Origin: Parasponia andersonii
Lineage: Eukaryota > Streptophyta > Magnoliopsida > Rosales > Cannabaceae
DNA: 64,000 bases
Direction: 5' to 3'
Assembly (NCBI GenBank): GCA_002914805.1
Contig: JXTB01000204.1
Location: 228,801 to 292,800 of the forward strand
In this document: in pieces, positions 49,771 to 64,000 of the stretch
How positions within the stretch are numbered: position 1 is the first letter of the stretch
Layout: every line of letters begins with the position of its first letter
Notes under the pieces: model-generated
Told to the model about the DNA's origin: nothing
Databases searched by the model: none
Seen by the model: the letters and a program-made list of their open reading frames with translations, nothing else
Program-made: the position numbers and the translations under genes

Positions 49771-50425
49771 CCATAGAATGACTCAGGCACTAACATCTCT
49801 TAAAGATTATGAACAAACAGCCAAACAAACTCAACATACTATTCATAATGAAAAATTGGCCAAAAAATTTAATAACTTGAACATGAAACGATGATGATTG
49901 ATAATGTACTAGTTTTTTTATTAAGAAAATAATTTAAATTATAATCATCAAGACTATACTCTTTTCTCCTTACTAAGATTTTATTCCAATGAGTTTTTCT
50001 TCGTAAGGTAGTCAAAAATTAAATCAACAAAATAAAATTCTAAATTCCAAATTTAATTGTTTCTTTACTTTTTTTTTCTTCAAATTTTCATTTGACTTCT
50101 AAATAATTTTCTTATTAACTTTTTTTAATCATGTTATATATTTATTTTTAAATTTTTACGCCGAGATAGGTTACATAACATATTATTTACTTTTATGACT
50201 TTTATTTTTAAATTTTTAATACTTTTAATTAATAACATTTATATATATATATATGTATAAATTTTTTTTTTTGAAAATAGGCCCAAAAACCGTTTGTACT
50301 TGCAAGCTGGGCCAGGACTGCCATTCATAATTTTTAGGCCTAGCCTGGCTGGTCCAGCCCGTAATTTTTGACAGCCCAATATACCCATTTTACCACTATT
50401 GGGCACCATTATGTATATATATATG

Positions 50426-50523
50426 AGTGGCTAAGAACATATGCCACATTATTGTGTGTATATTATATAAGAAATTAGATAGAATATACACAAAAACATA
50501 TCTAATTTGGGGCATATGTTCCC
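50426..50523. repeat. Short inverted repeat (MITE-like)
   Basis: GAACATATGCCAC and GGGGCATATGTTCC face each other about 85 bp apart, with inner TGTGTATATT and AATATACACA also pairing. A related GCATATGCCTC word recurs near 51296. Confidence 0.5.
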
Positions 50524-50789
50524 CACAATAAAACTTAGTAAAATATGTATATATCTACCTAAAAAGTCTAAAGTACCCCTTATAATTAGTTCTCATCCTA
50601 TATATTTCTTAACCTATCTCATCTCCACCATATTTTGTTTCTCGAACATAATTAATCATTAAAATTTCCTTGTTTAAATGCAATGGATATAGTTTTAAAA
50701 AAAGTTTATTATCAAGTTTCGAGATGGTCTAGGTAATTTATGTGTGAAAGAATTAAATTTGGGTTAATAATTGCCTTTTAATCATAATT

Positions 50790-51110
50790 TACGAAATTGT
50801 CAAAAATTATCGAAAATGTCAAAATTGCATCAAAAAATATCAAAAATACCATTTCGTCGAAATATCGTTGAAAATACCACTTATAGAAATAGCATAAAAA
50901 AGTATCGAAAATACCACTTTCATCGAAATATCGTCGAAATATACTATCAAAATCTCATCAAAAATATAAATTTCATCAAAAATTTATCAAGAATACCATT
51001 TTCATTGAAAACTATCAAAAATCATCAAAATTTTTGACAATTATCTCGATTTTTTGTTAAAACTCACCAAAATTTATCTGAAAATGATTTTTCAACACAT
51101 AAATTACCTT
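50790..51110. repeat. Degenerate short tandem repeats
   Basis: Repeated variants of TATCAAAAATACCATTTCGTCGAAATATCG with irregular spacing of about 20-60 bp. Very rich in A; non-coding. Confidence 0.6.
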
Positions 51111-51587
51111 AGAACATCTCGAAATTTAGTAATAAACTATTTTAAATTATAATCATTACCTTTAAACTTGATTTTCAAAAAGTTTTTGAAGATTTGAACA
51201 AATTTATTTTACATGCATATTTAACTAAGTTTTTGTTATTTAAGGGTATTTTCATTGATATGCATATTTTTCAGATGTTTTTTTTTTTTTGAGAGCATAT
51301 GCCTCAAATTTCACATATTAGGATGTGTATTTCCTCTAATTTCTCTATTATATGTGTCCCTAGTATTATTCTTAAAATTTTCACAATAAATTATTGAATA
51401 ATAAAGTTTCAAGCAAAAATATATAAAATTTTAGAAAATGTTTTACAAACATTTTCACAATAAGTTAACAAATAGTTAAGTTTCAAGACAAAAACGTATT
51501 ACATTTCAGAAAATATTTTCTTTTTTTTTCCTCACAATTTTATTACTATGCCAAATTGGTAGCCAAATCTTAGCAATCTCATGACAC

Positions 51588-51984
51588 CAAATAAAGAGTG
51601 TTTGTTGCTCTAGAACTCAATTCGTTGTATCTAGTGCCCAGTTTTTCCAATTGGCAATTTTCAGCCAGTTTTAGTCAATCTCTTTGGAGAGAGTTCAAAA
51701 CAAGAACTTTGTTGCCCGAAACATACCTAATACCTCAAGGTATCAAATAAACAGTGTTTGTTAGTCTAGAACTCAATTCGTTGTACCTAACATCTAGTTT
51801 TCCCCACTGGCAATTTTCGGCCAGTATTAGTCACTCTCTTTGAAGAAAGTTCAAAACAAGAACTTTGTTGCCCAAAACCCATCCAATATCTCAAGACACC
51901 AAATAAAGATATTTGTTGTTCTAGAACTCAATTCGTTGTATCTAATACCTAGTTTTCCAAATTGGCAATTTTCGGCCAGTTTTA
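51588..51984. repeat. 156-bp tandem repeats, about 2.5 copies
   Basis: Units start with CAAATAAA at 51588, 51744 and 51900, a constant 156-bp period. Each carries TCTAGAACTCAATTCGTTGT, then GGCAATTTTC-GCCAGT and TTCAAAACAAGAACTTTGTT. The array runs into a Ty3 leader fragment at 51985-52012. Confidence 0.9.
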
Positions 51985-52018
51985 GGAAGTAAGAAACAAG
52001 ATTGACACAAAAAAAAAA

Positions 52019-52500
52019 TTTGTAGCTGCTCAACCACACGTGCAAGAGGATGAGCATTCACATGGGCTTAGAGGGACTCAAGGGCAGTATTCACGTGATC
52101 CATTAAGCTTGTCAAGTGGGTTAATCACAAGACTTAGTGCCAAGAGATTCAAAGAGGCATTAAATGGGCTGATTCAACACATTGGTGAGATGGCTAACGC
52201 ATGGAGGCCTGATATAAGCCCAAATCAGATCCAAGGGAACCTAATCTCTATCATTAAGGTTCTAGAAGAGTCCAATTGAAGCTAAACACTTCTCTTCACA
52301 TTTTTTTAGGTCTTTTGTACTTTTAGTAAACTTTTGATTTAGTTATTTTCGGATTTAATTGAGGAGAGGGTTGGCACATGTCAAAATAACATTAGTTTAT
52401 CTTAAATTAGGGATAAATTTGACTCCTATATATAGGAGAGAGCCTTGTATGTTTTTGGGGGCTTAGTGATCAATAATATTGCGAGTTATTTGTGTTTTCT
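52019..52500 (+). mobile_element. Inverted Ty3 LTR fragment
   Basis: It is the reverse complement of about 53530-54012 within element C's LTR. It lacks the first few bases and the 3' part. It encodes QEDEHSHGLRGTQGQYSRDP and LITRLSAKRFKEALNGLI up to the stop at 52279. At 52500 it joins leader sequence in the opposite orientation. Confidence 0.8.
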
Positions 52501-53283
52501 TTTCACTTTTAATCAGATTCAAGAATACTCCAGCAGCAATTCAATATGATGAGCAACCAGATCAAATCAAAAAAACTCACAAGCAATTCTCAAGAAACGG
52601 ATGCAAGAAATATGAGTAATACGAATTCTTCGGTTTCAGCAATACCCCAAAATTCACACAATTTCTCCTAAAGTTTTGATGATTTTTCACACTCAAGCGT
52701 GGGGTTTTAACAAAAAGGAGTTTTAGGAAGTAAGAAACAAGATTGACACAAAAAAAATTTAAGAAGTACCTCCAGACACTTTTTTTTTTTGATGTTGTAT
52801 AAACTAGTGAAGGACACAAGAGAATTGGGTAACTTAAACAACGGGAAACTTAAAGAAACAGATAACCAGAATCGAGTAACAAGAAATTGAAAACAGAAAC
52901 GAAGACTTTGAATCAAACTAGGATACTGAAAAAACAAAATTCGGCCACCCTAGTAACCCAGCAACTTGGACCCTAACAAAAGCAAAGAAACCCTAGTTGG
53001 CTCAGATTAGGAAACCAAATAATTCTAGTGTCCCTAAAGCACAAATTCGGCCAAGAACAAGGAGTTTGATCAGATTGGGAAACTTAGTATCCTTAAATCT
53101 TAAAATTTTGGCCAAAAACCCTAGTTGATCAAATTAAGAAACTAAATATCACCAGCCTACCTAGAGCAAGAAATTCGGCCGGCCACCCTTTTTTTTTTCG
53201 TAACACTAATTAAAGAATCAAAGGAAAGTAAAGAAAGTAAAGGATAATTCAAACTTACCTTGAAACCTGGCTCTGATACCAAA
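52500..53283 (-). mobile_element. Ty3 element C leader and primer-binding site
   Basis: Minus strand: TTTGGTATCAGAGCC (53283-53269) is the primer-binding site next to the LTR end. The leader follows and aligns with element A's leader at about 19855-20625. It stops before gag. Open frames in it are not coding. Confidence 0.75.
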
Positions 53284-54028
53284 TGATATGAACCTCGCCA
53301 ACAATTGTGACGAAACCCAGCACCTACTATGGAATTCGAACCCTAGGATCACTAAGTCGCAAGATTGTTGAGTCTTGACTCGTAACCTAGCAAGATACAA
53401 ATCAAGAACTACGAAAGATTAAAGACGTCATACCAAGAATCCTCAAGAACCACTCAAGAATCAATGGGATAAGTTTGATTGTTTTGAACGCCACAAGAGT
53501 TAACAAGTTCAAGAATCTTCTCAAGAATAAAGAAAACACGAATAACTCACAATATTATTGATCACTAAGCCCCCAAAAACGTACAAGGCTCTCTCTTATA
53601 TATAGGAGTCAAATTTATCCCTAATTTAAGATAAACTAATGTTATTTTGACATGTGGCAACCCTCTCCTCAATTAAATCCGAAAATAACTAAATCAGAAA
53701 TTTCCTAAAAGTACAAAAGACCTAGAAAAACATGAAGAGAAGTATTTAGCTTCAATTGGACTCTTCTAGAACCTTAATCATAGTGATTAGGCTCCCTTGG
53801 ATCTGATTTGGGCTTATATCGAGCCTCCATGCGTTAGCCATCTCATCAATGTGTTGAATCAGCCCATTTAATGCCTCTTTAAATCTCTTGGCTCTAAGTC
53901 TTGTGATTGGCCCACTTGGCAAGCTTAATAGATCACGTGAATGCTGCCCTTGAGTCCCTCCAAACCCACGTGAATGCTCATCCTCTTGCACGTGTGGTTG
54001 AGCAGCTACATTTGCATCATTCTCATCA
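53284..54028 (-). mobile_element. Ty3 element C 5' LTR (745 bp)
   Basis: It begins TGATGAGAATG at 54028 and ends TTCATATCA at 53284. Its first 277 bases are an open frame ending with VLEESN and a stop at 53752, containing PSGPITRLRAKRFKEALNGL. The frame is open across the LTR start, as expected if pol once read into the 3' LTR. The LTR is of the same family as that of element A. Confidence 0.8.
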
Positions 54029-55150
54029 TTTTTATTCTTAATTCTCAATCATCCTAGGATTAGTAGTAATTTAATTAGATCAATTTCTTGTGAGATTGAC
54101 CCTACTTGTCACTATACTAGATAATTATTAGGATTCTCCTAAGCTTTACTAGATAGAGATAGGAATGTAATTAATTTAGCTATTTAATTATATATCAACT
54201 ACATATTGCATGATTGATTTATGTACTTATAACTGGTCTTGTGTCTTGTTTGTCTGTTCATCGATATTACATATTATTTTGTCAAGATGGTACTTTTATT
54301 TAACGTGTAAAGTTTAATATTGAATTTGTCTCATCAGAATCTCTGTCTGTTTTATCGTTTTGTCAAGATAATGTCTTTAGATTTGAGTTATAAATCTTAG
54401 CGTTGAATTTGTCTAGACATAGTCTTAGTTTATTTTTTTTAAGATGACTCATTTAGTTTTTGTCCTTATGTGTAACTATTTTTGTCTTCTTGTACTTTTC
54501 CTATAAATAGGAATCTTCTTCCCTGATGAGACTACATCTTATATGCTTTCCTAGAGATATTTTCAAAGACTCTCTTGCTTGAAAGCAAGAGAAAAATTCG
54601 TAGAGTTTAGTTATTTTTTACTCTATGTTCGTTGTCCATTGAGTCTAGCTAATAAATTCATTTTGATGGTGAAACCTTTGGTGACCTGAGAACAAGAAGG
54701 ACCTTGTTTGTTTATGCTGGAGGTAGGAAGCTCAAGAGCAGCAAGAGCTGAACGGATTTCGGTGACCATTTTACTTACAAGAGCTTATGATTAACCTGAG
54801 CATGAGAGGGATCTTGTGTGCTGGAGTTGAGAAGCTCAAGAACAGCAGTTAAAAGGAGTTTAGCACCAGATTGAAGTGCAATTTCATGAAGGAAGCGAAA
54901 ACACAAACCGACGGCAACTACAAGGGAGTTCTAGAATTCATTGTATAAGAATTTGTTTGTATTTCCATTTTACTTCTAGTAAATTATTGCTAACTAAACT
55001 AGGTCTTATGGATGTAGGTATAGCATGATTGTGTTGAACTACGATAAAATCTCGTGTATCCCTCTCGCTTTGCTCTTGATTTCTGTCTATTGCTTTAAGT
55101 TTCTGCAAATTTGGAAATCATGATTGAACAATCTAGTAACATGACTTAAC
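54029..55150 (+). other. Possible retrotransposon LTR with TATA box
   Basis: TATAAATAGG at 54512-54521 follows T-rich sequence. Downstream are two related blocks, ACCTGAGAACAAGAAGGACC...GAAGCTCAAGAGCAGCA and ACCTGAGCATGAGAGGGATC...GAAGCTCAAGAACAGCA, about 100 bp apart. This layout suits a plant LTR, but no primer-binding site, target duplication or second copy is seen. Confidence 0.3.
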
Positions 55151-55352
55151 AATATGAATTTACATTGAAAATATAAATAGTAGGTAAAAATTTACATAGT
55201 AAATGTACACCACTCATATTTTACACATAAAATATATATCTAAAGTAAAGGTACCTCTAAAATAAAATTAACAAACAGGTATTTGTGAAATATAAAGAAC
55301 AAAAACAGACATTCAATGTAAATTTCTCTATTTTTTTTTACATGTTTTAATA

Positions 55353-55708
55353 AATGTTCGTTTTTCTCTTTTTATAGCAAAATGACCAAATAGATGCATC
55401 TTTACATTTGATATATCTATTTATATACTAATTTTAATTTATGTACTGAATGTATTAATTTTTATATTACCCTTTATAGCAAAATAATTGAATTTTTTCC
55501 TCATTTTAAGTGAATGTCCCTTTTTCGAATATGATAGGAAAATATGTAACATGTATATCTTTGTATATACCAAGTATAAAGTATAATATGTCTACTATAA
55601 AATTAATATATTCAGTACATAAACCAAATTAGTATATAACTAGATGTATCAAATGTAAAAATATACGTACTCAGCCATTCACCTATAAAAGAGAAAAATG
55701 GACACACA
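55353..55708. repeat. MITE-like inverted repeat with long arms
   Basis: Arms of about 110 bp at 55353-55470 and 55590-55708 are inverted copies: GTTCGTTTTTCTCTTTTTAT, TTTACATTTGATATATCT and TTTATGTACTGAATGTATTA on the left pair with GAGAAAAATGGAC, ATCAAATGTAAA and TTCAGTACATAAA on the right. The spacer is about 120 bp and non-coding. Confidence 0.7.
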
Positions 55709-56234
55709 CTACTCGAATTTCCCTGGAGCCTTTTGAGAAAATATAATTTTAGAAGCATCACAATTGTTTGTGATGGATGTCACATTGTTTGTATGACCAT
55801 ACAACTTATGATTTTTCCAATATTGATCACGGCCACACTTGACCACGTGACAAAAAATTGTCATATTCCTAGTTTTAAAACTCTCCTAAAAAGTCATTTT
55901 AGTCCAAATTATTTCTAACCAAAATTTCCCTATAGCAAAAATGATTGATTAAACTGAGAGTGTATACTATGGAGCCTGTATACCTTCCTTCCACATTTAC
56001 GAATTAATATTTTTAACTTCTACAAATATGGGATGTATTAAGACAATAATTCAAGCAAAAATAATAGAAGATTAACATTTCCTACTCTGTAGTTCTTATT
56101 TAATATAACCTACTCAGCTTTTATTCATTCCATTCATACCCACTCATTAGAAATTCACCAATACGAAGTTCCACTACATCTTCATACAATAATCACTCCA
56201 TTAGATGAAAATTCCGAAAATTTCCCAGTGATAC

Positions 56235-64000
<7,766 letters not shown>

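Larger units (their letters stand above)
49771..51586. other. AT-rich repeat-derived region
   Basis: It contains, in order: a possible hAT subterminal patch with GGGCCAGG/GGCCTAGCCTGG words (50281-50400); a small inverted repeat (50426-50523); and a degenerate repeat zone of ATCAAAAAT/ACCATTTCGTCGAAAT words (50790-51110). I see no gene. Confidence 0.4.

Overview
The window is nuclear DNA from a flowering plant, most likely a eudicot. Four ordinary plant genes with plant-style introns (GT...AG) can be read. Nearly everything else is AT-rich and made of nested, decayed LTR retrotransposons plus a few DNA transposons. Nothing prokaryotic is present. The species cannot be named from the sequence alone.

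Genes. (1) 565-2312 (+): the 3' four exons of a CYP72A-type cytochrome P450, carrying an in-frame stop and a frameshift. (2) 3069-4968 (-): a complete ten-exon gene for RNA polymerase III subunit RPC4 (298 aa). (3) 8087-10047 (-): a complete five-exon gene for Mediator subunit MED20 (222 aa). (4) 56235-64000+ (-): the last two exons of the jasmonate-synthesis gene OPR3, ending in the peroxisomal signal SRL. Its 7.03 kb intron holds a full-length Copia element.

Repeats, left to right. 1-405 is the start of a Ty3 LTR. 10921-11731 is a solo LTR of a related family with a perfect 5-bp target duplication. 12540-17640 is an Athila-like element with an almost empty interior. 17640-21386 is a truncated Ty3 element (A) that cut into Copia pol. 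21392-26495 is Copia pol, an AT-rich repeat zone, a GC-rich tract and a primer-binding site, belonging to an old minus-strand Copia element (D). Its LTR is split by a deletion-derivative Ty3 element (B, 26695-30340) and again by a 9.2 kb chromodomain-bearing Ty3 element (E, 30896-40119). The LTR resumes at 40125-41103. An inverted second copy of that LTR lies at 43925-45340 and still has element E's insertion site empty.

45.8-46.7 kb holds a duplicated unit of short repeats plus a hairpin. 47.4-49.45 kb is the right half of a CACTA transposon, which ends inside a hAT transposase fragment. 51.6-54.0 kb holds 156-bp tandem repeats and an inverted pair of Ty3 LTRs. The OPR3 locus fills the rest.

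The three informational or metabolic genes with readable ends look intact in the sequence seen. The P450 does not. The main points for a second look are the insertion order that can be reconstructed, coding sequence that reads into the U3 of the LTRs, the CAG-to-TAG type of stop codons in element E, the duplicated array-plus-hairpin unit, and the large OPR3 intron insertion. I found no convincing wholly new biochemical system.
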